Shown: piece by piece, positions 1-9,126 of the stretch
How the letters are laid out: the number at the start of each line of letters is the position of its first letter
Position numbering within the stretch: the stretch's first letter is position 1
NCBI GenBank assembly: GCA_031254915.1
Contig: JAIRTL010000063.1
Coordinates: forward strand, 1 to 48,351
DNA from: Planctomycetota bacterium
GTDB taxonomy: Bacteria > Planctomycetota > SZUA-567
Reading direction: 5' to 3'
DNA: 48,351 nt
Translations under genes and position numbers: made by a program
The notes under the pieces: generated by a model
The model's input: the letters and a program-made list of their open reading frames with translations, nothing else
The model's database searches: none
What the model was told of the DNA's origin: nothing

Positions 1-181
1 AACCTTGGTAGCCGTCCGGCAGCCCCACCGGTTCGCCGGAAGCGTCGAGCATCGTCCACGGATAACGGCTCTTTAGCCGATCGATTACGGGAGTTTTTGC
101 CGAATATACGGAATTCCCCCTGGGATTGGGGTTCAGCCCCCATCCGTCGCGGATGATAAGAACCGCGGGCCTTGTCGCCAT
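1..181 (-). CDS. gpmI: 2,3-bisphosphoglycerate-independent phosphoglycerate mutase, N-terminal part
   Basis: Only the first 60 codons lie in the window; the gene runs off the left edge. Reading from the ATG at 181, the protein begins MATRPAVLIIRDGWGLN and continues through a KTPVIDRL motif and an LDASGEPVGLPDGYQG motif. These are the N-terminal signatures of the alkaline-phosphatase-like, metal-dependent mutase that interconverts 3- and 2-phosphoglycerate in glycolysis. The Asp of RDGWG is the first metal ligand of the family. A good ribosome site (GGAGG, near 190) precedes the ATG. The Arg in RDGWG, where most bacteria have Leu or Met, recalls PVC-group sequences (recollection, not checked). 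The identification is firm despite truncation. Confidence 0.9.
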   Translation of the reverse strand, partial: MATRPAVLIIRDGWGLNPNPRGNSVYSAKTPVIDRLKSRYPWTMLDASGEPVGLPDGYQG

Positions 182-294
182 CGTTGTTTCCTCCGACACA
201 GGTTCCGCTTGCCAGAAGCGGACAAACAATTTAGAAAACAAAAAAAGAGGAAGCCTTCCGCTCCGTTGGCCATTATATATTGAAAGGAACGTTC

Positions 295-741
295 GTGTCC
301 AAGCCTTTACGCTTTTTTATCGCCGGCATCATCCAGGGGTCGCTTCCGGCCAGCGTCCATCCCCAGGACTATCGGCGGGAAATCAAAAACCTTCTCCTCG
401 CCTCGTTCCCCGGTTGCGAAGCGTTCGAACCTGTCGAACGCTACCCAGACAGCCTCGCCTACGACGACGAGACGGCGAAGGCGGCCTTTTTCGATCTCAT
501 GGACAATGCCGGCAAACACGACGTCCTTATCGCCTTTCTCCCGGAGGCGAGCATGGGAACGGCGATCGAATTGTGGAGCGCCTACAATGCCGGAGCGCTT
601 GTGATCTCCGTCACGCACCTTGAACGGAATTGGGCGATCCGCTATCTGTCCGACCTCATTCTCCCGGATATCCGCTCCTTCGAACGCTTCGTCGCCGGCG
701 GCGGCCTGGCCGAACGGATCAGGGAAAAATTGGGACGCTGA
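295..741 (+). CDS. nucleoside 2-deoxyribosyltransferase-like protein
   Basis: A 148-residue soluble protein. It starts with a Rossmann-type strand and a FIAGIIQGS loop near residue 10. A KHDVLIAFLPEASMGTAIEL segment sits near the middle; the acidic residue in such a PEASMGTA motif is the usual nucleophile region of nucleoside 2-deoxyribosyltransferases and related DUF4406-type proteins. The end contains NWAIRYLSDLILPD. The GTG at 295 is chosen because AAAGGA sits six bases ahead of it; a TTG at 280 would add five residues and has no ribosome site. The family cleaves or transfers the glycosidic bond of (deoxy)nucleosides, but the actual substrate cannot be read from the sequence. It is divergent from gpmI and lies directly before the htrA promoter. 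Confidence 0.65.
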   Translation: MSKPLRFFIAGIIQGSLPASVHPQDYRREIKNLLLASFPGCEAFEPVERYPDSLAYDDETAKAAFFDLMDNAGKHDVLIAFLPEASMGTAIELWSAYNAGALVISVTHLERNWAIRYLSDLILPDIRSFERFVAGGGLAERIREKLGR

Positions 742-756
742 TCCATACGAACAAAG

Positions 757-784
757 TTGCATTTATTGCCGAATCTGATATACT
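757..784 (+). promoter_or_regulatory. sigma-70-type promoter of the HtrA gene
   Basis: TTGCAT (757-762), a 16-base spacer and TATACT (779-784), with the expected start of transcription about 42 bases before the htrA ATG. The -35 box is identical to that of the aromatic operon promoter at 16257. Confidence 0.55.
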
Positions 785-832
785 CTTCTTCTGTCGTCGG
801 AGATGTCATACCGGTATTTTGGAGATTTGCTA

Positions 833-2281
833 ATGAAAAAAGTCCTGACTCTTTTTGCCATCCTTGCAGCGCTCGTTCCGGCGACGGCGACGGCTTCCTC
901 CGTCCGCGCCAATGACTATGAACTCACCCCCGGGGATCAGGCGGCGATCACTTCCGCGACCGCGCTTTCACGCGCATATATCGCGGTGGCGAAAATGGTT
1001 CGCCCGGCTGTCGTCAATATCCGGGTCGAGCGCAGAGTCATGCGAGACAGCTACAATAATCCCTTCGAATTTTTCCGCGACATATTCCCCGGATTCCCGA
1101 ACCGTTTTTCGCGCCGCATGCCGCCGCGTCAAAGAACCGAGTTCGGCCAGGGCTCCGGCGTCATTGTCAGTGGGAACGGGTATATCCTCACCAACAACCA
1201 TGTTGTCGGCGAAGCGGACTCCATCCGCGTCGTCCTTTTCGACGGCCGTGAAGTGCCGGCCGAACTCATCGGCTCCGATCCGAACACCGACGTCGCGGTC
1301 ATCAAGATCGATGCCGACAATCTGTTTGTCGCCAAGGTGGGGGACTCCGAACTGGTCGAGGTTGGCGAAATGGTCATGGCGATCGGCAACCCGTTCGGGC
1401 TTGACTCGGCCGTCACGACGGGAATCGTATCGGCCAGCGGCCGTTCGGGCATGAACATCGTCGAAATCGAGGACTTTATCCAGACAGACGCCGCTATCAA
1501 CCCCGGCAACTCCGGCGGACCGCTTGTCAACCTTCGCGGCGAAGTCATCGGGATCAACACCGCCATCCTGTCTCCGTTGCGCAACGCTCAAGGAATCGGC
1601 TTCGCCATCCCCGTGAACATGGCCAAGACGGTCATGGAAAGCCTTATCGCGCACAAGCGGGTGACGGTGGCGTACCTGGGTGTGGAAACGCAGCCCCTTG
1701 AACCGGGCATGGAGGAATATTACGGGCTGAAGTCGACGCGCGGCGCCCTCATCCGCTCGGTCACCAAAGACAGCCCCGGCGACAAGGCGGGACTCAAGCG
1801 CGAGGACATTGTGGTACGCTGGGGCAGACGCGAAATCATCGACGACCAACAACTGCGGAACCTCGTGACCATGACCCCTCCCGGGGAGCCCGTGGAAGTC
1901 GAGGTGATTCGCGAAGGCCAAAGCGTGCTGCTCGAGGTCACCATGATCCCGAGCACGGACGAAGTGCTGGTTCGCGGCAGGGGCGATAGATTCCTCCAGG
2001 GTCTTGGCATCCAGATCACGGAGATCACGCCTGAACTCCTCGACCGAATCGGATATGAAGCCGATGCTGAAGGAGTGCTTGTCACCGCCGTCGAACCCAA
2101 CAGTCCCGCCCACAGGCTTGGGCTTATGGTCGGAAGCATCATTCTCAATGTGGCCGGCAAGGATGTCCGTTCGCCGGAGGAGTTGTTCCTCGCCATTTCG
2201 GAAATCGGGCCGCGCTCGGTGTTCGACATCGTCTGGCGTAACGGCATGTATCTTCGCCGTGCGCGCATACGCGGGATGTAG
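833..2281 (+). CDS. periplasmic HtrA/DegP-family serine protease with two PDZ domains
   Basis: A 482-residue exported protease/chaperone that degrades misfolded envelope proteins. A cleavable signal peptide (MKKVLTLFAILAALVPATA) fits an export role. The trypsin-like domain has the triad His123 (TNNHVV), Asp153 (NTDVAV) and Ser227 (NPGNSGGPL). Two PDZ domains follow from about residues 280 and 385, each with a GVLV- or GALI-type carboxylate-binding loop. The ATG at 833 is used because GGAG lies ten bases upstream and the signal peptide starts there; an in-frame ATG at 803 would put extra residues before the signal. Length and order match the DegP/DegQ (Do) type. A structured repeat follows the gene. 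The exact paralogue (degP, degQ, mucD) cannot be told. Confidence 0.92.
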   Translation: MKKVLTLFAILAALVPATATASSVRANDYELTPGDQAAITSATALSRAYIAVAKMVRPAVVNIRVERRVMRDSYNNPFEFFRDIFPGFPNRFSRRMPPRQRTEFGQGSGVIVSGNGYILTNNHVVGEADSIRVVLFDGREVPAELIGSDPNTDVAVIKIDADNLFVAKVGDSELVEVGEMVMAIGNPFGLDSAVTTGIVSASGRSGMNIVEIEDFIQTDAAINPGNSGGPLVNLRGEVIGINTAILSPLRNAQGIGFAIPVNMAKTVMESLIAHKRVTVAYLGVETQPLEPGMEEYYGLKSTRGALIRSVTKDSPGDKAGLKREDIVVRWGRREIIDDQQLRNLVTMTPPGEPVEVEVIREGQSVLLEVTMIPSTDEVLVRGRGDRFLQGLGIQITEITPELLDRIGYEADAEGVLVTAVEPNSPAHRLGLMVGSIILNVAGKDVRSPEELFLAISEIGPRSVFDIVWRNGMYLRRARIRGM

Positions 2282-2350
2282 AGATTGTTGGATAACCCAT
2301 GTTTTTGCGCTTGCCGGGTTGCCCCGGACGCGGCAAGGGCATATTATGTG

Positions 2351-2474
2351 CTGGGTGTGGCCAGAAATTGTGAAAATGGGGAATGGGGGTTGCTCTGTCC
2401 CGCATCTGTTTCCCTTGGCCATTTCATGGCCGCGCACAGTTGAGGGAATCACAACTCCGAACCGTGAACAGTAT
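2351..2474 (+). repeat. structured intergenic repeat, copy A
   Basis: First of three copies of a roughly 125-bp repeat (others at 30613-30737 and 34854-34979, both on the minus strand). It begins near a GGCCAGAAATTG block, runs through an AATGGGGGA-like stretch, and contains a nested hairpin. The outer stem is TTCCCT (2410-2415) with AGGGAA (2443-2448); the inner stem is GGCCAT (2417-2422) with ATGGCC (2426-2431) around a TTC loop. It ends near GAACAGTAT. It lies in the 288-bp gap between htrA and adk, in the same direction as both. There is no long open frame shared by the copies, so a non-coding or mobile palindromic role is more likely. Confidence 0.75.
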
Positions 2475-2524
2475 GGAAGCGTGTAGCATATGGGGCGCGC
2501 CGAGCATCGCCGGTATCGTCGTAA

Positions 2525-3232
<708 letters not shown>

Positions 3233-3388
3233 ACGGACGAATACTTCCGAACGGAAAGCTCGTGGGCGCATTCAGTATTCACGTCAAGATAAAAACGAGT
3301 CAAGCTTTCGCATGAATCATGAATAATGAACAACGGACAACGCTGGAAAGTTCTCACATTGATCATGCGCTCGCTCCCGTTCGCTTTT

Positions 3389-3640
3389 TCACCGCAACCG
3401 CGCGAGGTAATTGCCGAAGGGAGTAAAGCGCCATTGTTTATCATTTAGGAAAAAGACCGATCCCTTGACGAACCATTCCCTGCGCTTGCTGTCACGCATG
3501 CGCGACGCGAAACGCTTCTCGCAGGCGTAACACCTTCCGACGCCGCGAAATCGCACGCCAACGCGACAGGTCTTCGCGTCAAGCCGGGTCCAGGATTTCT
3601 CGAAAACCGGATAATCGGCGTCGACATCGGCTTCACACAA
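3389..3640 (-). CDS. small Cys-rich, zinc-ribbon-like hypothetical protein
   Basis: A reading frame of about 83 residues directly downstream of ilvD and in the same frame as it: after the ilvD TAG (3661-3659) the frame stays open to 3389. The protein has a CEAD start, a TCRVGVRFRG segment, RCYACEKRF and a C-terminal KGSVFFLNDKQW segment. Spaced cysteines including a CxxC suggest a zinc-binding fold. No ATG is available; the possible starts are ATT at 3643 or TTG at 3640, with AGGAAGG at 3660-3654 as ribosome site. Another Cys (KCIL) lies just upstream and would complete a second CxxC only if the ilvD stop were read through. The protein looks real from its residue mix, but the start and expression are uncertain. 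Confidence 0.42.
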   Translation of the reverse strand: MCEADVDADYPVFEKSWTRLDAKTCRVGVRFRGVGRCYACEKRFASRMRDSKRREWFVKGSVFFLNDKQWRFTPFGNYLARLR

Positions 3641-3658
3641 AATACACTTCGAGCCTTC

Positions 3659-5428
3659 CTATCTTTCGAACACGCCGCCATGGTCGGCGCTGGTGACATG
3701 CTCCGAATACCGGGCGAGCCAGCCGCGCTGGACCTTACTCTTGAACGGCGGCAGCGCCTTCAAGCGCCGCGCGATTTCAGCGCCCGAGAGCCTCACGTCG
3801 ACCCGAAGACGGTTGGCGTCGATGACGATCGCTTCGCCTTCGCGCACGACCGCCAACGGGCCGCCGGCGGCGGCCTCGGGGCTGACGTGCCCGACGCACA
3901 GCCCGCGCGTCCCGCCGCTGAAGCGCCCGTCGGTGATAAGGGCGGCCTTGATCCCTGCACCCTGGATCGCGGCCGTCGGCGACAACATCTCCATCATGCC
4001 GGGACCGCCCTTGGGGCCTTCGTACCGGATCACCACCACGTCGCCGTCCTTCACCTTGCCGGCGAGAATACCGGCGAGGGCGGCGTCCTGCGAATCGAAC
4101 ACCCGGGCCGGGCCGGAGAACTCCATCATGTCGGGTTCGACGCCGATCGTTTTCACGACCGCCCCCGCCGGGGCGATATTCCCGAACAGGACGGCAAGGC
4201 CGCCACCGCGCGTGAACGGCTTCGACAGCGGGCGGATGACGTCGCCATCCGGCTTGGGCGCGGAGCGGATAAGGGAGGACATCGTCCCCTGGACGCCGGG
4301 CAGGTCGAACGTGAAGCCCGACTTCGGATTTTTCGTCACTTCCCGGAGAATCACTGGAATGCCGCCGGCGCGGTGAACGTCCTCGAGGTGGACTTCCGGA
4401 CGCGACGGCGAGACCTTGCAGATGCAGGGCGTGCGCTTCGAGATGTCGCCGATGCGCTTGAGGCTGTATGACACGTTCGCCTCGTAGGCGAGCGCCAGTG
4501 TATGAAGGATCGTGTTCGTGGAGCCGCCCATAGCCATATCGCAAATGAAGGCGTTGTCGATCGACGCCAACGTTACGACGTCACGCGGACGAATGTTTTG
4601 CTCGATACAGCATTTCACCGCCCGCGCCGCGTCTCGTGCCAGACGCAGGCGCCCGGGATTCGGCTTGGTGCGCGTCTTCTTTTTATCCGCCCAGACTTCG
4701 GCCGTAACGGTGCCGTTCCCCGATAGCGCGAGACCGATCACCTCGCCAAGGCAGTTCATGGAGTTGGCGGTGAACATGCCGGCGCAGGAACCGCAACCAG
4801 GACAGGAGACGGAGGCCATTTTCTCGAGGTTGGCGACGGACATCCTGCCGGCAGCGTTTTTGCCGACCGCCTCGAAGATGGAGATGAGATCCGTGTTTTT
4901 CCGGCTTGCGAGCATCGGGCCCCCGCTGACATAGACGGCGGGCAGGTTCATCCGCACCATGGCGTTGTACATGGCGGGAACGATTTTGTCGCAGTTGCCG
5001 ATGCCGATCCAGGCGTCCGATGGATGGGCCATGAGGATCGTCTCGATCTGGTCGGCGATCAGTTCGCGCGAGGCGAGCGAATACTTCATGCCGAAATGCC
5101 CCATTGCGATGCCGTCGCACACGCAACCACCGACGTTGGCGATCCAGACGGTATAGCCGAGACGCAGAAGTTCCTTGCGGATCACGTCCTCGAGCAACCG
5201 AAGGTGCGCGTGCCCGGGGATCTGCGTGGAGAAGGAATTGATGATCGTGACGATCTTCCTCGACCTTGCCTTGAGACTGCCAAGCACACCCGCCGCCTTC
5301 ATAAGCCCCCATGCCGCCGTCATGTGCCTGGGCTCGGTGATGATGGCGCTACCGCGCTTTTCGAGGTCGGCGATGCCGGAACTGGTGCGGCGTCCCTCGC
5401 GCTCCGGCGTCTCTTTTTTCTTCGCCAT
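3659..5428 (-). CDS. ilvD: dihydroxy-acid dehydratase
   Basis: A 589-residue Fe-S enzyme of branched-chain amino-acid and pantothenate biosynthesis. It dehydrates 2,3-dihydroxy-isovalerate and -methylvalerate to the 2-oxo acids. Iron-sulfur ligands are visible as GGCVCDG (about residue 100), IGNCDK (about 165) and [12 protein letters not shown] (about 210). The C-terminal half carries the [10 protein letters not shown] motif, which holds the catalytic Ser. Full length for the IlvD/Edd family, and the IlvD-type signatures favour it over 6-phosphogluconate dehydratase. The ATG at 5428 has TAGGAGAA ahead of it. It is transcribed away from ruvC from its own promoter at 5525-5553. No other ilv or leu gene is in the window. 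Confidence 0.95.
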   Translation of the reverse strand: MAKKKETPEREGRRTSSGIADLEKRGSAIITEPRHMTAAWGLMKAAGVLGSLKARSRKIVTIINSFSTQIPGHAHLRLLEDVIRKELLRLGYTVWIANVGGCVCDGIAMGHFGMKYSLASRELIADQIETILMAHPSDAWIGIGNCDKIVPAMYNAMVRMNLPAVYVSGGPMLASRKNTDLISIFEAVGKNAAGRMSVANLEKMASVSCPGCGSCAGMFTANSMNCLGEVIGLALSGNGTVTAEVWADKKKTRTKPNPGRLRLARDAARAVKCCIEQNIRPRDVVTLASIDNAFICDMAMGGSTNTILHTLALAYEANVSYSLKRIGDISKRTPCICKVSPSRPEVHLEDVHRAGGIPVILREVTKNPKSGFTFDLPGVQGTMSSLIRSAPKPDGDVIRPLSKPFTRGGGLAVLFGNIAPAGAVVKTIGVEPDMMEFSGPARVFDSQDAALAGILAGKVKDGDVVVIRYEGPKGGPGMMEMLSPTAAIQGAGIKAALITDGRFSGGTRGLCVGHVSPEAAAGGPLAVVREGEAIVIDANRLRVDVRLSGAEIARRLKALPPFKSKVQRGWLARYSEHVTSADHGGVFER

Positions 5429-5524
5429 GATGAACTTCTCCTACAAAACCGCGCTTGACAAGCACCGGTCGGGTTCGTATCGTCAAACTGTCAACTTGTA
5501 TCGGAATTCACTTCCCGTTGCGTG

Positions 5525-5553
5525 ATTATACGGCTTCGTCCGCCGTGCCTCAA
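5525..5553 (-). promoter_or_regulatory. sigma-70-type promoter of ilvD
   Basis: On the minus strand TTGAGG (5553-5548), a 17-base spacer and a perfect TATAAT (5530-5525). It gives an untranslated leader of about 90 bases before ilvD. No peptide rich in Ile, Val or Leu codons is seen in that leader, so attenuation by branched-chain amino acids is not indicated. Confidence 0.6.
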
Positions 5554-5575
5554 GACGGGAAATCGATGGAGCGCC

Positions 5576-6184
5576 ATGAATCGAAACGCACCCCTCCGCA
5601 TTCTCGGCATCGACCCCGGCACCCGGCACGTCGGCTATTGCGTGCTTGAGCAACGCGGGTTCGAACTGCGCCGGATCGCGTCCGGCTGCATCAAGGCGGA
5701 CGACAACGCGGTCGCGTTCAGACTCGTTTCCATCCATCGGGGTCTTGTGGCGGTGATCGCCGAACACGCGCCGCAGGCGGCGGCGGTGGAAACGGTATTC
5801 ACCAGCCGCAACCCGAAATCCGCCATCGCCATTGGCGAGGGTCGCGGCGTCGCCGTCCTCTCGGCAGCCGAATACGGCATAGAAGTGACAGGCTACGAAC
5901 CGGCATTGGTCAAAAAGGCGGTTACCGGAAGCGGCAGGGCAGGCAAGGAACAGGTTCGGCAGATGGTTCGGGTGCTGTTGCGGCTCAAGGAAGCGCCGGA
6001 GACCGACCACGAGTCCGACGCCATCGCCATCGCCATAACCCACGCCATTCATTGCCGGCCATCCAACCTCGCCGGCGGCGACAGACATCCCCCCCTCGAA
6101 CCGCTCCGTAAACGGGCGCTTCCGGAATCGGTTCTCAGGCAGCTTCCGGCGGGGATGACCCCGAAACGAAGAAGCCGGCGATAG
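5576..6184 (+). CDS. ruvC: crossover junction endodeoxyribonuclease RuvC
   Basis: A 202-residue Holliday junction resolvase that cleaves four-way junctions with the RuvAB motor. The RNase-H-like fold starts with ILGIDPGTRHVGY, whose Asp13 is the first metal ligand. Glu72 in AVETVF is the second. The C-terminal TDHESDA motif supplies His145 and Asp148. The ATG at 5576 is used because GGAG precedes it; an in-frame ATG at 5522 would add 18 residues without similarity to the family. The C-terminus has a basic tail (PKRRSRR). No ruvA or ruvB is adjacent. Identification is secure. Confidence 0.94.
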   Translation: MNRNAPLRILGIDPGTRHVGYCVLEQRGFELRRIASGCIKADDNAVAFRLVSIHRGLVAVIAEHAPQAAAVETVFTSRNPKSAIAIGEGRGVAVLSAAEYGIEVTGYEPALVKKAVTGSGRAGKEQVRQMVRVLLRLKEAPETDHESDAIAIAITHAIHCRPSNLAGGDRHPPLEPLRKRALPESVLRQLPAGMTPKRRSRR

Positions 6185-6287
6185 AACGCCTCCAGGGATG
6201 CCTTAGAGCCTGTAGACAAATTTCTTGAATGTAACGTTGCGATTCATAAATTGTTATCCGGAGTCCATCAACTTTTTCCGGAGGACA

Positions 6288-6480
6288 ATGATGAGCCGTC
6301 AAGTGTATGATACTGACCTGACTGATGTCGAGTGGGTCCTTTTTGAGAGGACAATGCTCGAAGTCCACAAGTCATCGAGGGACCGTAATCCGCCATACTC
6401 TGTCCTCCGTAAAGGACAGTATAACGAATATCACCTGTTGAAGCTATTTTGCCTGAAGGCGAAGGTTTTGGACCTTAACC
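6288..6480 (+). pseudogene. remnant of an IS5-type transposase (N-terminal end)
   Basis: After a GGAGG ribosome site an ATG (6288) opens a reading frame starting MMSRQVYDTDLTDVEW. The DTDLTDxEW motif is the hallmark of the N-terminus of IS5/IS1031-group transposases. Similarity fades after about 20 residues and no catalytic DDE domain follows; the groEL terminator starts at 6490. The sequence GAGCCTGTAGACAAA near 6206 may be the old left terminal repeat. This is a decayed insertion sequence between ruvC and groEL. The frame stays open far into groEL antisense, which has no meaning. Confidence 0.5.
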
Positions 6481-6489
6481 GCTTGGAAA

Positions 6490-6530
6490 ACAAAACACGC
6501 CCCCGATGCCGTCCACGGAATCGGGGGCGT
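6490..6530 (-). terminator. rho-independent terminator of groES-groEL
   Basis: Ten-base-pair perfect stem CGCCCCCGAT (6498-6507) with ATCGGGGGCG (6520-6529). On the minus strand it is followed by TGTTTTGTTTT, 46 bases after the groEL stop. Confidence 0.85.
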
Positions 6531-6575
6531 AATACGTCCCTGATAACGATATGGTTCGGTTTGCGAACCGATGAT

Positions 6576-8237
6576 TTACATCATGCCGCCCATACCCCCC
6601 ATACCCCCCATTCCACCCATACCGCCGCCCATACCGCCGGGGGGCATGGCGGGCTTCTTCTCGGGGATTTCAACGATGGCGCAATCGGTGGTGAGAAGCA
6701 GGCCGGAGATGGAGGCTGCATTCTGAAGCGCGCAACGGGTGACTTTGGTCGGGTCGATGACGCCCATCTTGACCATGTCGCCGTATTCGTCGGTGGCGGC
6801 GTTGTAGCCGAAGGAGTCCTTGCCCTCGAGCACTTTCTGGACGATGATCGCACCTTCCTTGCCGCCGTTTTCGGCGATGGAGCGCAACGGTGCGGCGATG
6901 GCGCGGCGCACGATGTCGACGCCGGTCTTCTCGTCCTCGCTCATGGTCTTGACGCCGTCGAGCGCCTTGAGGCAGCGGATCAGCGCCACGCCGCCGCCGG
7001 GAACGATGCCTTCCTCGACCGCCGCGCGGGTGGCCTGGAGGGCGTCCTCGACGCGCGCCTTCTTTTCCTTCATCTCGACCTCGGTCGCGGCGCCGACATT
7101 GACCTGGGCCACGCCGCCGGCGAGCTTCGCCAAGCGTTCCTGGAGTTTTTCGCGGTCGTAGTCGGAGGTGGTGGCGTCGATCTCGCGGCGAATCTGCTCG
7201 ATTCTGCCCTTGACGGAATCGGCCTTACCCGCGCCTTCGATGATGGTGGTGTTTTCCTTCTCGACGATGATCTTCTTGGCCTGGCCAAGAGCGGTGATCT
7301 CGAGGTTTTCGAGTTTGAGACCGAGGTCCTCGAAGATGGCCTGGCCGCCCGTGAGGACGGCGATATCCTCGAGCATGGCCTTGCGGCGGTCGCCGTAGCC
7401 TGGCGCCTTGACGGCGCAGCAGTTGAGGATGCCGCGCAGCTTGTTGACGACAAGCGTGGCAAGCGCCTCGCCGTCGACGTCCTCGGCGACGATAAGAAGC
7501 GGCCGACGGGACTGGGCGATCTTTTCGAGAATGGGGAGGAGGTCCTTGATAGAGGAAATTTTCTTTTCGTAGAGAAGAACGTAGGCGTTTTCGAGCACCG
7601 CCTCCATGTCCTCGACGGACGTGACGAAGTGGGGACTGAGGTAGCCGCGGTCGAACTGCATGCCTTCGACGAGGTCGATGGTCGTTTCGAGCGCCTTGCC
7701 CTCTTCGACGGTGATGACGCCGTCCTTACCGACCTTGTCCATCGCCTCGGCGATCTTGCCGCCGATTTCCTCGTCGCCGTTGGCGGAGACGGTGGCGACC
7801 TGGGCGATTTCCTTATTGGCCTTGACCGGCTTCGAAATTTTCTTCAGTTCTTCGACGACGGCGTCGACCGCTTTGTCGATGCCGCGCTTGAGAGCCATCG
7901 CGGACGCGCCCGCCGCGACGTTCTTGAGACCTTCGTCGAAAATGGCCTCGGCGAGGACGGTCGCGGTGGTGGTACCATCGCCGGCGACGTCGGAAGTCTT
8001 GGACGCGACCGACTTCACCATCTGGGCGCCCATGTTCTCGTATTTGTCCTCAAGTTCGACCTCTTTCGCCACGGTGACGCCGTCCTTGGTGACGGTCGGG
8101 GCGCCGTAGGATTTTTCAATGACCACGTTGCGGCCTCGCGGGCCGAGGGTGACCTTTACCGCCTGGGAAAGCTTCTTGACGCCGGCGCGAATGGCTTCGC
8201 GCGCGTCGGAATCGAAAGCGAGTTTCTTGGCTGCCAT
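6576..8237 (-). CDS. groEL: chaperonin GroEL (60 kDa)
   Basis: A 553-residue subunit of the double-ring ATP-dependent folding chamber. It starts [16 protein letters not shown] and contains the ATP-binding segments [16 protein letters not shown] and [12 protein letters not shown]. The late PGGGVALIR segment is also present. It ends in the typical Gly-Gly-Met repeat tail. The ATG at 8237 is preceded by AGAGAGGAAAC; a further in-frame ATG at 8300 lies in the groES-groEL gap and is not used. It follows groES by 86 bp in one operon and a strong terminator closes it. No CIRCE operator was seen upstream of groES, so the usual HrcA control is not evident. Confidence 0.98.
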   Translation of the reverse strand: MAAKKLAFDSDAREAIRAGVKKLSQAVKVTLGPRGRNVVIEKSYGAPTVTKDGVTVAKEVELEDKYENMGAQMVKSVASKTSDVAGDGTTTATVLAEAIFDEGLKNVAAGASAMALKRGIDKAVDAVVEELKKISKPVKANKEIAQVATVSANGDEEIGGKIAEAMDKVGKDGVITVEEGKALETTIDLVEGMQFDRGYLSPHFVTSVEDMEAVLENAYVLLYEKKISSIKDLLPILEKIAQSRRPLLIVAEDVDGEALATLVVNKLRGILNCCAVKAPGYGDRRKAMLEDIAVLTGGQAIFEDLGLKLENLEITALGQAKKIIVEKENTTIIEGAGKADSVKGRIEQIRREIDATTSDYDREKLQERLAKLAGGVAQVNVGAATEVEMKEKKARVEDALQATRAAVEEGIVPGGGVALIRCLKALDGVKTMSEDEKTGVDIVRRAIAAPLRSIAENGGKEGAIIVQKVLEGKDSFGYNAATDEYGDMVKMGVIDPTKVTRCALQNAASISGLLLTTDCAIVEIPEKKPAMPPGGMGGGMGGMGGMGGMGGMM

Positions 8238-8323
8238 AGTTTGTGTTTCCTCTCTACCGGTTCGTGTCCGCGACATTTGCGTCCGAACCGTTCCTGTCAA
8301 ACAATCGGTTCAGAACTCCCGCT

Positions 8324-8614
8324 TCAGCCCTCGACAACCGCAAGGATGTCGTCCTCGGACATCACAAGATACTCTTCGCCGTCGATCTTGATTTCGGTGC
8401 CTGCGTAGCTGGTGAAGAGAACCCTGTCGCCCTTCTTGACCTGCATGGATCCGCGCGTTCCGTCGTCCAGCACCTTGCCGGGGCCGACTTCAACAATCCT
8501 GCCTTCTTTCGGCTTTTCCTTGGCGCTGTCGGGGAGAACAATGCCGCCCTTTGTGACTTCTTGGGCTTCCAGGCGCTTGACAAGAATTTTGTCGCCTAAC
8601 GGTTTCACTGCCAT
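8324..8614 (-). CDS. groES: co-chaperonin GroES (10 kDa)
   Basis: A 96-residue lid of the GroEL chamber. The mobile loop is the [17 protein letters not shown] segment (about residues 18-35), followed by the [10 protein letters not shown] strand and the C-terminal [15 protein letters not shown]. The ATG at 8614 has GGAGGAATCAGGT directly ahead of it. Another ATG at 8629 overlaps that ribosome site and is not likely to be the start. First gene of the groES-groEL operon. Confidence 0.97.
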   Translation of the reverse strand: MAVKPLGDKILVKRLEAQEVTKGGIVLPDSAKEKPKEGRIVEVGPGKVLDDGTRGSMQVKKGDRVLFTSYAGTEIKIDGEEYLVMSEDDILAVVEG

Positions 8615-9126
8615 ACCTGATTCCTCCATAATAAAAACAGTATGACCTCACTGGACTCTGTGTCGCGATATCGAAGCCCGCTACCTCTATCGAATACGAA
8701 ACGCTTGTGCGCGCCCGATCGCATGGGTGACAATACAGGTCTCACCACGCAATAAAAAACGCCAACTCGTGGAAAACGCGATGGCAAAACAATAACAAGC
8801 AAATTATTTTCCACAAAAAAAAGAAATCGCCATCGAGTTGAAATTCCCTCAATCCATTAATCGACAATAAGTTGCGCGATCGACCACTGAGACCACCGCC
8901 TCTCCGTCATGCCCCGCTTCCGTCCGGAATGGGTCATTTTGACATAATCCCCTGTTTCCGCCCATTTATGCCGCGCTCCACGTCAAAATGCCCCATACTC
9001 AAAAATTCCCATATGCTCCAGAGTATCGGCTTCGGAAGAACCAGCCGCTCTCAAACAAAACAACACCGAAAAACAATCCGTAGAATATACGCCAGGGGGC
9101 GGATCACCCCCGCACGCAACGCCCTA
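8615..9126. other. 512-bp intergenic region upstream of groES
   Basis: No gene is supported here. Working from right to left: a GC-rich inverted repeat of GGGGG/CCCCC (9095-9111) follows the lipoprotein gene, and the palindromic element at 8929-8996 is listed separately. An AT-rich stretch at 8740-8880 may hold the groES promoter, but no convincing -35/-10 pair and no CIRCE element (TTAGCACTC-N9-GAGTGCTAA) was found. Confidence 0.5.
8929..8996. repeat. short palindromic element with 15-bp inverted ends
   Basis: ATGGGTCATTTTGAC (8929-8943) and GTCAAAATGCCCCAT (8982-8996) pair over 15 positions with a single G-T exchange, enclosing 38 bases. The ATGG..CATTTTGA end motif also begins the inverted repeat at 24301. 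It could be a solo pair of insertion-sequence ends, a miniature element or a binding site. Confidence 0.5.

Noticed and set aside
2383..2490. Short shared peptide in the three 125-bp repeats (PLAISWPRTVEGI-like)
   Set aside because: The frame is not kept open with a start and ribosome site in all copies; similarity comes from the DNA repeat and its hairpin, not from coding.
5429..5520. Branched-chain leader peptide for ilvD attenuation
   Set aside because: The leader after the TATAAT promoter has no frame rich in Ile, Val or Leu codons and no U-run terminator.
6484..8408. Very long open frame antisense to groEL
   Set aside because: It mirrors the codon pattern of groEL, reads as low-complexity Asp/Gly/Val, and has no start signals of its own.
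8799..8813. sigma-54-like site upstream of groES (TGG-N10-GC on the minus strand)
   Set aside because: Only the GG and GC dinucleotides fit; the intervening CACG part is missing and the site is about 185 bases from the gene.
8615..8880. CIRCE operator for HrcA control of groES-groEL
   Set aside because: No TTAGCACTC-N9-GAGTGCTAA pattern or close variant was found on either strand.
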